A DNA stretch of 64,000 nucleotides from an uncultured Eubacterium sp. (lineage in GTDB: Bacteria > Bacillota > Clostridia > Lachnospirales > Lachnospiraceae). Location of the stretch: assembly GCA_910578975.1 (NCBI GenBank), contig CAJTRZ010000001.1, positions 248,001 through 312,000 on the forward strand. The letters run 5' to 3'. The notes beneath the pieces were generated by a model. It was not told the origin of the DNA and ran no database searches. It saw only the letters and a program-made list of their open reading frames with translations. Position 1 is the first letter of the stretch. Every line of letters starts with the position of its first letter. This document shows positions 27,671 to 36,816 of the stretch, piece after piece. The translations under genes were made by a program, and so were the position numbers.

Positions 27671-28858
27671 TTAAATTAACTTCGCCAACTCCTCAGCTTT
27701 ATCCGTCTTCTCCCATGGCACATCAATATCGTTTCTGCCGAAATGTCCATAAGCTGCGGTCTGTTTATAAATTGGTCTGCGTAAATCCAGCATTTTAATA
27801 ATCCCTGCCGGTCTCAAATCAAAGTTATCACGAATAATTTCTACTAACTTTTCATCACTAACTTTTCCTGTTCCAAATGTATCTACCATAACAGATGTCG
27901 GATGTGCGACACCAATAGCATATGACAACTGTATTTCACACTTATCAGCCAGTCCTGCTGCCACAATATTCTTTGCTACATATCTTGCTGCATATGCTGC
28001 CGAACGGTCTACCTTCGTGCAATCCTTTCCTGAGAAAGCACCACCACCATGACGGGCATAGCCTCCATAAGTATCTACAATAATCTTACGTCCTGTAAGT
28101 CCACTGTCACCGTTTGGTCCACCAATCACAAAACGTCCTGTCGGATTAATAAAATACTTTGTATTTTCATCAACCATTTCTTTTGGAAGCACAGGGGTAA
28201 ATACATACTTCTTAATATCTGCATGAATCTGTTCCTGTGTAACATCAGCATCATGCTGGGTAGATAATACAACAGCATCCAGCCTTACCGGTCTGCCATT
28301 TTCATCATATTCTACTGTCACCTGTGTTTTTCCATCCGGACGAAGATATGGAAGTGTTCCATTTTTTCTTACTTCTGTTAGTTTTAATGCCAGCTTATGT
28401 GCTAATGCTATAGGATATGGCATCATTTCTTCTGTCTCGTTTGTTGCATAACCAAACATCATTCCCTGGTCTCCTGCACCAATAGCATCAATATCCTCAT
28501 CTGACATCTTATTTTCCTTTGCTTCTAAAGCCTTGTCCACACCCATAGCAATATCTGCTGACTGTTCATCAAGAGCTGTTATTACTCCACATGTATCACA
28601 GTCGAATCCATATTTTGCTCTGTCATATCCTATCTCTCTGATTGTCTCTCTTACTACTTTCTGAATATCAACATATCCCTTTGTTGTAATCTCTCCCATA
28701 ACCAACACAAGCCCTGTAGTAATACTTGTCTCACAAGCTACACGGCTCATTGGATCCTGTCTCATTAATTCATCTAATATTGCATCGGATATCTGATCAC
28801 AGATTTTATCCGGATGTCCTTCTGTTACTGATTCTGATGTAAAAAGTCTCTTTTCCAT
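27671..28858 (-). CDS. metK: S-adenosylmethionine synthetase
   Basis: 395 residues, the normal MetK length. It makes S-adenosylmethionine from methionine and ATP in the cytosol. It opens with RLFTSESVTEGHPDKICDQ. The hexapeptide GAGDQGMMFGYA (about 118) and the phosphate-binding GGGAFSGKDCTKVDRSAAY (about 270) are intact. The ATG at 28858 follows GAAGGAG; the frame extends upstream only through the leader. It is controlled by the SAM-I riboswitch directly before it. Confidence 0.98.
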   Translation of the reverse strand: MEKRLFTSESVTEGHPDKICDQISDAILDELMRQDPMSRVACETSITTGLVLVMGEITTKGYVDIQKVVRETIREIGYDRAKYGFDCDTCGVITALDEQSADIAMGVDKALEAKENKMSDEDIDAIGAGDQGMMFGYATNETEEMMPYPIALAHKLALKLTEVRKNGTLPYLRPDGKTQVTVEYDENGRPVRLDAVVLSTQHDADVTQEQIHADIKKYVFTPVLPKEMVDENTKYFINPTGRFVIGGPNGDSGLTGRKIIVDTYGGYARHGGGAFSGKDCTKVDRSAAYAARYVAKNIVAAGLADKCEIQLSYAIGVAHPTSVMVDTFGTGKVSDEKLVEIIRDNFDLRPAGIIKMLDLRRPIYKQTAAYGHFGRNDIDVPWEKTDKAEELAKLI

Positions 28859-28875
28859 TACTATTCTCCTTCTGT

Positions 28876-29036
28876 AAAATAAAAGAAATCCACTGCAAAA
28901 CAGTGGACTTGAAATCAAGGTATTCAAATCCTCTTATCGATCAGACTTGTATCTGCTCAGGTTGGCACCTTCCTAACTATTCGTCGGGGTTGCCGTGGTT
29001 TCACCGGTCCTTGTACCTCCACCACTCTGAATAAGA
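28876..29036 (-). ncRNA. SAM-I (S-box) riboswitch with terminator, controlling metK
   Basis: On the minus strand the P1 arms CTCTTAT/ATAAGAG (29036-29030, 28937-28931) enclose the S-box core: GGTGGAGG, GATGAAACC-like GGTGAAACCACGGCAACC, and GGTGCCAACC. The expression platform is a 7-bp hairpin TCCACTG/CAGTGGA (28907-28889) and a T-rich run (28888-28876), a transcription terminator. Bound SAM should favour termination before metK. Confidence 0.93.
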
Positions 29037-29130
29037 GAAAAATTTTTTTCACAAAACAATACTACTATTATATTAAAAATATGTCAATACAATTATATTT
29101 TCCTTTTTATTCTATGACTCTTTTCTAATC

Positions 29131-29931
29131 TCATACTTTATCTATTTCTGGTCTGCTGATATACCAGTAAGTGCTTCCTACTGTAATGCCTCCTACAACA
29201 TTTCCTAATGTAACCGGAAGCAGATTACCCGCAAAAAAATTATACCATGTTAAACCTGTTGTATCTGCACCCATATTTCCATATACCATATCAGCAAATA
29301 ATCCACCACTAATATAACTCATGTTTGCTATACTATGTTCTAATCCGCAAAATACAAATATCATTACCGGAAAGAACATTCCTATGATTCTTCCTAAATT
29401 ATTTTCAATCATCGTAGACAACATAACTGCAAAGCATACTAAAATATTACAAACCAACGCTTTAAAAAACGCTGTGTCAAAACTCATCTGACATTTACTG
29501 ACAGCTGTCGATATAATTCTCTCGGCATAACTATGTTCAAACCGTGAATAGACATCCCCCAGTGCAAACATTGCAGCTACAAACAGTGTTCCTATTAAAT
29601 TTCCAATATAGACCACAATCCAGTTTTTAAACAGTTCCCTTATTTTTATTTTCTTTTCATACACCGAAATAATCATTAGATTATTTCCTGTAAACAATTC
29701 CGCTCCATTATAAACAACTAAGATTAAACCTAATGGAAAAATAGCCGCCTCTATCAATTTTGATACGACTGTCTGGTTTACTGATAAAGATATCAACATC
29801 GCTACATTTCCTGCAATGGCAATAAAGAAACCTGCCATAATCCCCAGCACCAACGTCTTCCCTACAGATAGTTTCGCTTTTTTCACCCCGTTTTCAGAAC
29901 ATCGTTTTGTTCCGCCTCTTGTATCTAACAT
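29131..29931 (-). CDS. Formate/nitrite transporter (FNT) family channel
   Basis: 266 residues with six hydrophobic segments in the FNT pentameric channel pattern. Family landmarks are LGIMAGFFIAIAG in helix 1, GAELFTGNNLMI (about 84-95) in the broken helix 2 and the NxxG-rich NFFAGNLLPVTLGNVVGG (about 231-248) near the C-terminus. It probably exports or imports formate, common in mixed-acid fermenters, though nitrite or hydrosulfide cannot be excluded. It is preceded by AAGGGAGA and stands alone. Confidence 0.9.
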   Translation of the reverse strand: MLDTRGGTKRCSENGVKKAKLSVGKTLVLGIMAGFFIAIAGNVAMLISLSVNQTVVSKLIEAAIFPLGLILVVYNGAELFTGNNLMIISVYEKKIKIRELFKNWIVVYIGNLIGTLFVAAMFALGDVYSRFEHSYAERIISTAVSKCQMSFDTAFFKALVCNILVCFAVMLSTMIENNLGRIIGMFFPVMIFVFCGLEHSIANMSYISGGLFADMVYGNMGADTTGLTWYNFFAGNLLPVTLGNVVGGITVGSTYWYISRPEIDKV

Positions 29932-30013
29932 TTACATCTCCCTTGCTTTTATTTTCGACATCATCTGACTAATTAAAATTATATCAAAGATACATATGTT
30001 AGTAAAGAACAAA

Positions 30014-30099
30014 GAGTTCGCTTGCGAACTCTCTCGCGAGGCGCGGGTTCTAGGGAACAACTACATTTCTGCGCCTCTGCGATCCTTGCGGAGTTTTTT
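30014..30099 (+). ncRNA. Candidate small RNA or structured element ending in terminator
   Basis: Between the FNT gene and the LppM-like gene lie GAGTTCG-CTTG-CGAACTC (30014-30031), GAGGCGC/GCGCCTC arms (30038-30044, 30071-30077), and CTCTGC/GCGGAG (30075-30093) followed by TTTTTT on the plus strand. The last part has intrinsic-terminator shape, yet no plus-strand gene precedes it. The GC content is above that of its surroundings. Transcription is inference. Confidence 0.4.
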
Positions 30100-30141
30100 A
30101 TTGTATAGGAATTGCAGAGCAATTTCTTATATAATAAAAAA

Positions 30142-30164
30142 CGGATGCATTTCAAATGCACCCG
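30142..30164 (-). terminator. Terminator of the LppM-like lipoprotein gene
   Basis: Ten-bp stem (30142-30151 with 30155-30164, one G-U) followed on the minus strand by GTTTTTTATT, 15 bases past the stop. Confidence 0.75.
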
Positions 30165-30178
30165 CCCCTTTATGATAA

Positions 30179-31114
30179 TTATTTTTTTGTTTTTACAGAT
30201 TTTTTTGCCTGTTTACTATAAACATCCACTCCAACTAAATTTTTCTTTACTGCTACAACCTGTACATAATACTTTTTATTTTTCTTTAACTTCTTGATTG
30301 TAATAGTATTTTTCTTAGTTGTTTTAAACTTAACATTCTTTGTAAACTTTTTATCTGTTGCTAAAGTAACTTCATACTTTTTTGCACCTTTTACTTTGTT
30401 CCATTTTACTGTAACAGAAGCACTTTTTGCCTTTTTCTTTAACTTATTTGCTTTTACCTTTTTTAATTTAGGTTTAGCAATCGTATTAGCAGCTTTTACT
30501 TTCTTTTGTACATCTGCTAATGTTATATTTCCTTTGCTTGTTGCAAATAAAACAGACTTCTTTCCTAACGGTACATTAAATTTAACAACTCTCTTATCTG
30601 TCTCAGAAATTGTTCCATTTGTCTTAACAATATTATTTGGCAATGTTACTGATACTTCAAATGCAATTTTACTCATATCTACTGCGTTTGCTATCGCACT
30701 CACCTCTCCCATATCTCCAGCATCGCCCATCATATCTTTTGTGTCAATTTCTGTATAGTAGGTATCTGTTGTGATATATGAATTGTCAGAAAAGTTTAAC
30801 TCGGTTGCCGTATTCACTTTTTCTAACCGTTGAATCTGCATGTACTCTTTTCCATCAACCGTAATCGTTCTTACACTGAAACCATCTTCTTTATAGGTCT
30901 GCTCTAATGTCTGCCAATAAGTTGACAACATTGCATCTGTTATTCCCTCTTTCTTTAATTCTGTATTCACAGCCGCCTTATCCAGACGCATAGTCATGTT
31001 GAACACGCCACTCCCATTCGAATTAATTACTACATCCATCTTAACAAATGCACAACCGGAAAATACCATAACAACTACAATCAATAGTGCCATAAGTTTC
31101 GTTTTAATCTTCAT
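30179..31114 (-). CDS. LppM-like lipoprotein with Lys-rich fibronectin type III tail
   Basis: 311 residues. The lipobox FSGC (Cys about 21) marks a surface lipoprotein. Residues 22-200 resemble the LppM/DUF3153 domain: VKMDVVINSNGSGVFNMTM at the start, SEVSVTLPNNIVKTNGT near 160. Residues 218-311 form a very basic FN3-like domain (ASVTVKWNKVKGAKKYEVTL, KNKKYYVQVVAV). The same style of tail ends the GH81 protein at 43167, hinting at a shared wall-binding role. It has its own terminator. Function unknown. Confidence 0.75.
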   Translation of the reverse strand: MKIKTKLMALLIVVVMVFSGCAFVKMDVVINSNGSGVFNMTMRLDKAAVNTELKKEGITDAMLSTYWQTLEQTYKEDGFSVRTITVDGKEYMQIQRLEKVNTATELNFSDNSYITTDTYYTEIDTKDMMGDAGDMGEVSAIANAVDMSKIAFEVSVTLPNNIVKTNGTISETDKRVVKFNVPLGKKSVLFATSKGNITLADVQKKVKAANTIAKPKLKKVKANKLKKKAKSASVTVKWNKVKGAKKYEVTLATDKKFTKNVKFKTTKKNTITIKKLKKNKKYYVQVVAVKKNLVGVDVYSKQAKKSVKTKK

Positions 31115-31190
31115 GCTGCTTCCTCCTTTTATATGTTATTAAATATATAATAACATAATCTTATCACAATTCATACTAATTATTTATTTC

Positions 31191-33179
31191 CTAATTCTTG
31201 CTATTTCTAAACTGTACTGGTGTCATTCCATACTTTTTCTTAAAAAGTCTGTTAAAATGTTCTACATTCTGATACCCGACTTTCTCTGCAATTGTCTCCA
31301 CCGTCATATTACCACCCTTTAGTAATGTTCTTGCTTTCTTCATGCGGACATTTTTAACCAGCTCTCCAAAAGTCTTTCCTGACTTATCTTTTATATATTT
31401 TGACAAATATGGTTTTGACAAATGGAAATGTTCTTCTAATTCATCTAATGTTACAGTAAGATAATTTGTATTAATATAATTAATAATCTCTGTTAATCTT
31501 TCATCCTGACAACCCTGATCCCCTGTCGACTTTACCAAATGATTTACGGCTACAACGAGCGCATGTATGGAAGATTTAATAATATCTTCATCAATTCCCA
31601 CTCCCCAGTACATCTTGCCCTGACAGCAGATTCCTACATATGAAACGGCTTTTGATGAAGAACCTCTGGATAACGAATGTTCTTCATATATAGAAAGCTC
31701 ATAACTAATATTAAAATACTGTTTAAATGCATTACTCACTGCATCCAAACGACCATTTCCTGTATGTTTAATGATACGGACTTTGTCTTCCTGTGCGATT
31801 GTCACTTCTGCCATAATACCATTCTTCTGCTGGAAATGTGCCTCAGGAACAGTAAACACGCTATTTTCATTAATATACTTATCCTCAAATATCTGGTAAA
31901 CCCACTCTGGAGATAATTCTTTATGCTCCTTGTCTGAAACATGCTTCACACTATATCCTATTTCTTCACGCATCTTTTCCGGTATTGACAATCCAAAACT
32001 CTGCTTTAAGATATAGCTTACACCGCCTTTACCGGACTGGCTGTTAATACGAATCACATCCGAGTCATAGGTTCTTCCTACATCAACCGGGTCAATTGGA
32101 AGGTATGGTACATTCCACATTCCTTTTGGATCTTTTGCTTTACAAGCCATTCCTTTTGAAATAGCATCCTGATGGGAACCTGAAAATGCCGTAAATACTA
32201 AATCTCCTGCATATGGCTGACGCTTTCCTACTTCCATCCGGGTAACTCTCTCGTACAACTTCACAATTTCCGGCATGTTTCCAAACTCCAGATTTGGATT
32301 CACGCCATGGGAAACCATATTCATTGCTAATGTCACAATATCTACATTACCGGTTCTCTCTCCATTACCAAATAATGTTCCCTCAATACGGTCTGCACCT
32401 GCTAAAATAGAAAGTTCTGCTGTTGCAACACCACAGCCTCTGTCATTATGTGGATGTACGGATATCGTCACTGCATCTCTATATTTTAAATTTTTATGCA
32501 TATATTCAATCTGTGTAGCAAAAACATGTGGCATTGCATTTTCCACAGTAGCTGGAAGATTAATAATTACTTTATTTTCTTTCTTTGGCTGCCATACATC
32601 CAATACTGCATTACACACATCTAATGCATAATCCATCTCTGTTCCCGAAAAACTCTCTGGGCTATATTCAAAAGAAAAGTTTCCATCTACCTCTGCAGCC
32701 AATTCATTGAGTAACTTAGCACCGTCGATTGCTATCTGCTTGATTTCTTCTTTGCTCTTCTTAAATACCTGCTCACGCTGTGCCAGAGATGTTGAGTTGT
32801 AAAGATGAATCACTGCATGTTTTGCACCTTTTACAGCCTCAAATGTTTTCTTAATAATATGTTCTCTCGCCTGAGTTAAAACCTGAACTGTTACATCATC
32901 CGGTATCATATCTCTTTCAATTAACGCACGCATGAAATTGTACTCTGTCTCCGACGCTGCCGGGAATCCTACTTCTATCTCTTTGAATCCAATATCTACA
33001 AGCATCTGGAAAAACTCCAGCTTTTCATCCAAACTCATCGGCTCAATCAGTGCCTGGTTTCCGTCTCGAAGATCCACACTACACCATATTGGAGCCTCTT
33101 CAATATACTCTTTTTTTACCCAGTCATACGTAGGGGTTTCTGGCATAAAGTATTGTCTTGTATACTTGTTGTAATTCAT
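31191..33179 (-). CDS. leuA: 2-isopropylmalate synthase fused to an AraC-type DNA-binding domain
   Basis: 662 residues. Residues 1-~555 are a LeuA of the 2-isopropylmalate synthase family, which joins acetyl-CoA and 2-oxoisovalerate as the first step of leucine synthesis. WCSVDLRDGNQALIEPM (about 32-48) and SVHPHNDRGCGVA (about 245) are the metal and catalytic motifs. The dimer/regulatory domain lies near 435-555. Residues ~559-662 are a complete AraC/XylS domain with both helix-turn-helix units (LDELEEHFHLSKPYLSKYIK and VETIAEKVGYQNVEHFNRLF) and the ending YGMTPVQFR. The reading frame is unbroken and GAGGT precedes the ATG. Ordinary LeuA proteins end before the HTH. A leucine T-box lies upstream. 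Confidence 0.92.
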   Translation of the reverse strand: MNYNKYTRQYFMPETPTYDWVKKEYIEEAPIWCSVDLRDGNQALIEPMSLDEKLEFFQMLVDIGFKEIEVGFPAASETEYNFMRALIERDMIPDDVTVQVLTQAREHIIKKTFEAVKGAKHAVIHLYNSTSLAQREQVFKKSKEEIKQIAIDGAKLLNELAAEVDGNFSFEYSPESFSGTEMDYALDVCNAVLDVWQPKKENKVIINLPATVENAMPHVFATQIEYMHKNLKYRDAVTISVHPHNDRGCGVATAELSILAGADRIEGTLFGNGERTGNVDIVTLAMNMVSHGVNPNLEFGNMPEIVKLYERVTRMEVGKRQPYAGDLVFTAFSGSHQDAISKGMACKAKDPKGMWNVPYLPIDPVDVGRTYDSDVIRINSQSGKGGVSYILKQSFGLSIPEKMREEIGYSVKHVSDKEHKELSPEWVYQIFEDKYINENSVFTVPEAHFQQKNGIMAEVTIAQEDKVRIIKHTGNGRLDAVSNAFKQYFNISYELSIYEEHSLSRGSSSKAVSYVGICCQGKMYWGVGIDEDIIKSSIHALVVAVNHLVKSTGDQGCQDERLTEIINYINTNYLTVTLDELEEHFHLSKPYLSKYIKDKSGKTFGELVKNVRMKKARTLLKGGNMTVETIAEKVGYQNVEHFNRLFKKKYGMTPVQFRNSKN

Positions 33180-33322
33180 AATACTACCTCTTTCTTTTAT
33201 TTTATAATAAGTTATCTGTATGTATATAAAAATATATTGTTTGCTATTATTTTCATATACATATTAATATAATTTTCTTTAAAACTCAATAAACATATCT
33301 TTCTTATGCATGATACTTATAA

Positions 33323-33624
33323 GCCATGCGTACCTCGATTTTACTTCGTTTGATCTCGGTCGCGGGCTGTCGCCCTACATTTCTGAAATGCATACTACTT
33401 CTTATGAGCCATGCGTACTCGTAGACCTTCGGTCTACTTCGTCGCGGGCTGTCGCCCTACATTTCTGAAATGCATGCTACTGCTTATAAGCCATGCGTAC
33501 TCGTAGACCTTCTGTCTACTTCGTCGCGGGCTGTCGCCCTACATTTCTGAAATGCATGCTACTGCTTATAAGCCATGCGTACTCGTAGACCTTCTGTCTA
33601 CTTCGTCGCGGGCTGTCGCCCTAT
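33323..33624. repeat. Tandem repeat array, about 82-85 bp, four copies
   Basis: Units begin at GCCATGCG at 33323, 33408, 33490 and 33572 (spacing 85, 82, 82), the last cut short near 33624. Each has GTAGACC/GGTCTAC-type and GGGC-TGTC-GCCC hairpins and the phrase CTACATTTCTGAAATGCAT. The last two copies are nearly identical and the first is the most diverged. The array lies between the T-box and leuA. Confidence 0.85.
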
Positions 33625-33688
33625 AATCGAAAAATTAAATATTCACTTTTGCAAGCAGGCTTGCAAGGTAATATTTAATTTTTCGATT
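33625..33688. repeat. Large nested palindrome
   Basis: A perfect 19-bp inverted repeat (33625-33643 with 33670-33688) encloses a second 8-bp palindrome TTGCAAGC/GCTTGCAA (33649-33666). It abuts the tandem array. It lacks a T run typical of a terminator and has no coding sequence. Confidence 0.75.
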
Positions 33689-33713
33689 GCATGGCTCATT
33701 GCCATCACGTAAA

Positions 33714-33976
33714 ACGTCTCTGTGCTTCAACTGAAGCACAGAGACGTAAGCTTTACATACGCGGTACCACTCTGTTTCATGTAATACATGCTCTTATAAG
33801 ATGCATAAGCATCTGTCCCTGTAACGGGGGAATCCGTCCTAACCTACACACTATTGATAACAACTTCATTATAAGCTTCAGCTGGAAACTCTGAGGCGAG
33901 TTCACCGGTTCGCATCTAATGTCTCACACCTTCCGACATCTCTCTGAAATCTGTCTGCCAGTTACTATTCCTCTTC
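33714..33976 (-). ncRNA. T-box leader, specifier CUC (leucine), upstream of leuA
   Basis: On the minus strand stem I begins near 33976 (GAAGAGGAATAGTAAC, then a GAGAGA motif). The specifier region reads GGTGAACTCGCCTCAGAG with CTC at 33900-33898, a leucine codon. The T-box sequence AGAGTGGTACCGC lies at 33773-33761 and is followed by a 16-bp terminator stem (33747-33732 with 33729-33714). Uncharged tRNA-Leu should allow readthrough. The next gene is leuA, about 530 bases on; the gap 33180-33713 otherwise holds only repeats. Confidence 0.88.
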
Positions 33977-34044
33977 AATGTTTTTATTCTTTTTAGGATA
34001 GAACATATACTACCATATGCATTTTTATTTGTATAGTGACAAAT

Positions 34045-35844
34045 TTAATCAGTTTGTTTGATACATTTTAATCTTTTACTCCATCTCTCCTTCAACATAT
34101 ACGCTGACATCTTCGGTTGTCTGTTTCTGGTAAAGATTCCTTTTTTGTTTCCATCTACACGATTCAATCCCTGCTTTGTCTGGAAATCAGCAAACGCCCA
34201 TGGATGCTCTCCTATCATAAACTCCAGTTTATCAAATATCTTATGAAATTCATTCATATACATACACTGGAATTCTTCCGTAAATGCTACTGCCGGTGTC
34301 TTATGGTATCCTGCAATCGTATCTGCACCATACTCACTCATAATGATCGGTTTATGATATTTGTTGTACCATTTGTTCATCTCATTCTCTAATTGAAGTC
34401 CGATAACTTCCAGATGGCTGTGGTCTGTATACCATGCATAATATCTGTTAACGCAAATAACATCCAGCCACTGACTAACCTTATCTCCATCAGGTCCTGT
34501 CGTATGCACCATAGTAACCGGTCTGGTATCATCAAGACTTCGCATCGTCTCTATAATCTCTTTAAAATACGGCACAGCCCCTTCTTCATGGGTTGCAGCC
34601 TCATTTGCCACACTCCACATCATAACACATGGATGGTTTTTATCACGATTATACATATCAGCCAGCATATCCTTATGGTGTACCAAAGTGTCATCATTTA
34701 CTCTGTTTCCTGCAAAAACACTGTTTCCATCCCAGAAACACATTCCTACAGCCGGCACTTCGTCAATGACTACAAACCCTTCTCTGTCTGCCAGCATCAT
34801 TAACTCTTCAGAATACGGATAATGGGAAGTCCTGAAAGAGTTTGCCCCCATCCACTTTAATAAATTAAAATCGCGGATATTGAGTGCCTCATCCATTCCC
34901 TTTCCATGAACATCACTATCTTCATGCTTTCCAAATCCCTGGAAATAAAACTCTTTCCCATTAATCAGGAAAGCTTTATCTGTCACTTCTATTGTTCTAA
35001 GACCAAACTGCTCTGCATATGTATCATGTTCACCTTCTACCTTTAGTTGATAAAGATAAGCAGCTCCCGGATTCCAAAGATGAGGTTCTTTCATTTCTAT
35101 TTCTACGTACCACTTATTCTCATCATTCAAACGTTTTACTGCTGTTGTCTCTGACACAATATTTCCTGCCTCATCAACTACCTTTACCCCACGAATTTCA
35201 TCTGAGGAAGTAATAAGTGCTTTTACAACAGCCTCATTTTCTTTTACCTCTGTTTTAATAACAATATCTTCAATGTATTTCTTCGGAGTTGTATACAATT
35301 TTACCGGTCTGTGTAATCCTGAGTAATTATAGAAATCAAAGTAAGTCTCCTGATAATGAAAACCTTCCGGATATCCTGGTCCTTCTTTATGGATAATCTC
35401 TCCACAAGGAATGCATGTCCAGTCAAGTATATTACTGAGTGCAACTGTCACACGATGCTCCTCTGACAAAGACTGCTCCATCATTTCTGTAATATCCGCC
35501 TCAAATGGCAGAAATCCACCTTTATGCTTTACAACTTCAACACCATCTACCCATACTGTTGCATGATGGGTCGCGCTTCCAAAACGCAGAACCATTCTCT
35601 GCCCATGCCAGCTGTTAGGTATCACGAAACTTTTTTCATACCAGACATATCCTACATGTTCCTTTTCACGTTCCTCTGTAAACAGATCATTGTAACTGGC
35701 TGGAACTGCCATCGGAATCGTGTCTTTCAATGGTTTCTTCTGCCATTGTTCCTGTATTCCTACATTATCATAATCCATTTTGAAATTCCAAATTCCGCTT
35801 AGATTCTTAACCTCTCTTACTTTATTTTCTACCGGATATAACAT
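34045..35844 (-). CDS. uidA: Beta-glucuronidase, glycoside hydrolase family 2
   Basis: 599 residues, without a signal peptide, so cytoplasmic. It cleaves beta-D-glucuronides to free glucuronate. The GH2 sandwich (1-180), immunoglobulin-like part (about 181-285) and TIM barrel (from about 290) are in order. The acid/base Glu is in SVANEAATHE (415), the nucleophile Glu in MSEYGAD (504). The glucuronidase-specific NxK is at N566/K568 (GNKKGIFTR). The active-site loop after AVG (about 367) is about eight residues shorter than in the E. coli enzyme, suggesting a mini- or no-loop class. Last gene of the glucuronate operon. Confidence 0.95.
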   Translation of the reverse strand: MLYPVENKVREVKNLSGIWNFKMDYDNVGIQEQWQKKPLKDTIPMAVPASYNDLFTEEREKEHVGYVWYEKSFVIPNSWHGQRMVLRFGSATHHATVWVDGVEVVKHKGGFLPFEADITEMMEQSLSEEHRVTVALSNILDWTCIPCGEIIHKEGPGYPEGFHYQETYFDFYNYSGLHRPVKLYTTPKKYIEDIVIKTEVKENEAVVKALITSSDEIRGVKVVDEAGNIVSETTAVKRLNDENKWYVEIEMKEPHLWNPGAAYLYQLKVEGEHDTYAEQFGLRTIEVTDKAFLINGKEFYFQGFGKHEDSDVHGKGMDEALNIRDFNLLKWMGANSFRTSHYPYSEELMMLADREGFVVIDEVPAVGMCFWDGNSVFAGNRVNDDTLVHHKDMLADMYNRDKNHPCVMMWSVANEAATHEEGAVPYFKEIIETMRSLDDTRPVTMVHTTGPDGDKVSQWLDVICVNRYYAWYTDHSHLEVIGLQLENEMNKWYNKYHKPIIMSEYGADTIAGYHKTPAVAFTEEFQCMYMNEFHKIFDKLEFMIGEHPWAFADFQTKQGLNRVDGNKKGIFTRNRQPKMSAYMLKERWSKRLKCIKQTD

Positions 35845-35877
35845 TTACTCTCTCCTTTTCATTAAATATATTTTCTG

Positions 35878-36792
35878 TCAGCTCTCTTTCGCCTCCTGAC
35901 AAATCTTTTCAATAAATTCATACCACACGTTTCTGAATACTTCTCCATCACTTAAGGACTGTACTGCCACAACCATATCCTGCTCTGGCAGTATAATAAT
36001 ATACTGTCCATACTTTCCGTCGGCTCTGGCTGTTTTTCTGTCAGGATTTATCCAGAATTGAAATCCATAATTCGTCTCCCAATTTTCCGGCACCTGCTTT
36101 CTTGTAGCCATACCTAAATATTCTTTTGAAACAATCTTTTTACCCTTATATATTCCACCATCTAATATCATCTGTCCAAAATTTCCAAACTCATCAATCG
36201 TCAGATAAAGTCCATTGGCTGCATGGATATGTCCCTTTGGACATCTGGTCCAGTCCGGGCTTAAAATATCGAGTGGTGTAAATAACTTCTCCTTCAGATA
36301 ATCCATAATCTCCCTGCCCGACTTTCTCTCAATAAGGCATGCCAGCATATATGTATTAAAATTGCAATACAGAAACCTCTCTCCCGGCTTATATGTAAAA
36401 TCATGATTGAAAAAATACTGTATCCAGTCTTCTGTAATATATCTCTCTGGGTCGTCCCCGAAAAATATTGGATAATCAAATCCCGTTGTCATAGTAAGCA
36501 TATGTCTCACAGTAATTCCCAACAGATTATCACTGGGATTATCCGGAAGATATTCAGGAAAGCTATCGCAAATCTTTTCATCTAAAGAAATGATGCCCTC
36601 ATCTATCGCTATCCCCACTGCAACAGATATAAAACTTTTACTGACAGACCATGTATTCAATCTTGTTTTCTGTGCCATTCTTCCCCAGTCTAAAATAATA
36701 TCTCCATGTTGTCTTACCTGTACATAATTTAACACAATGTCCTGCTCTTTTACTTTGTTAAGAAACTCCTCAAAGATTGTATTGATTTTCAT
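35878..36792 (-). CDS. Serine hydrolase, class C beta-lactamase family
   Basis: 304 residues from the ATG at 36792, which has AAAGGAG seven bases upstream; an in-frame TTG at 36813 lies before that ribosome site. The SxxK catalytic motif is WSVSKSF (about 53-59) and the second motif is YCN (about 141). GYDYP/TTGFDYPIFF and a C-terminal YGQYIIILPEQDMVV fit the family. No signal peptide, so cytoplasmic. Members include esterases, peptidases and amidases. Its place between kdgK and uidA suggests that it acts on a glucuronide conjugate or ester, but this is inference. Confidence 0.8.
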   Translation of the reverse strand: MKINTIFEEFLNKVKEQDIVLNYVQVRQHGDIILDWGRMAQKTRLNTWSVSKSFISVAVGIAIDEGIISLDEKICDSFPEYLPDNPSDNLLGITVRHMLTMTTGFDYPIFFGDDPERYITEDWIQYFFNHDFTYKPGERFLYCNFNTYMLACLIERKSGREIMDYLKEKLFTPLDILSPDWTRCPKGHIHAANGLYLTIDEFGNFGQMILDGGIYKGKKIVSKEYLGMATRKQVPENWETNYGFQFWINPDRKTARADGKYGQYIIILPEQDMVVAVQSLSDGEVFRNVWYEFIEKICQEAKES

Positions 36793-36816
36793 TTTCGTCT
36801 CCTTTTTTTGCAATAA

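Noticed and set aside
30294..30758. 154-residue plus-strand open frame, Phe-rich
   Set aside because: Antisense to the LppM-like lipoprotein gene; it mirrors its Lys-rich coding sequence and has no ribosome site or recognisable domain.
33323..33624. CRISPR-like regular repeats
   Set aside because: The ~82-bp units abut with no unique spacers between them, and no cas genes are present; this is a plain tandem repeat.
34393..34803. 136-residue plus-strand open frame
   Set aside because: Lies wholly antisense to uidA, whose catalytic residues are intact; no ribosome site.
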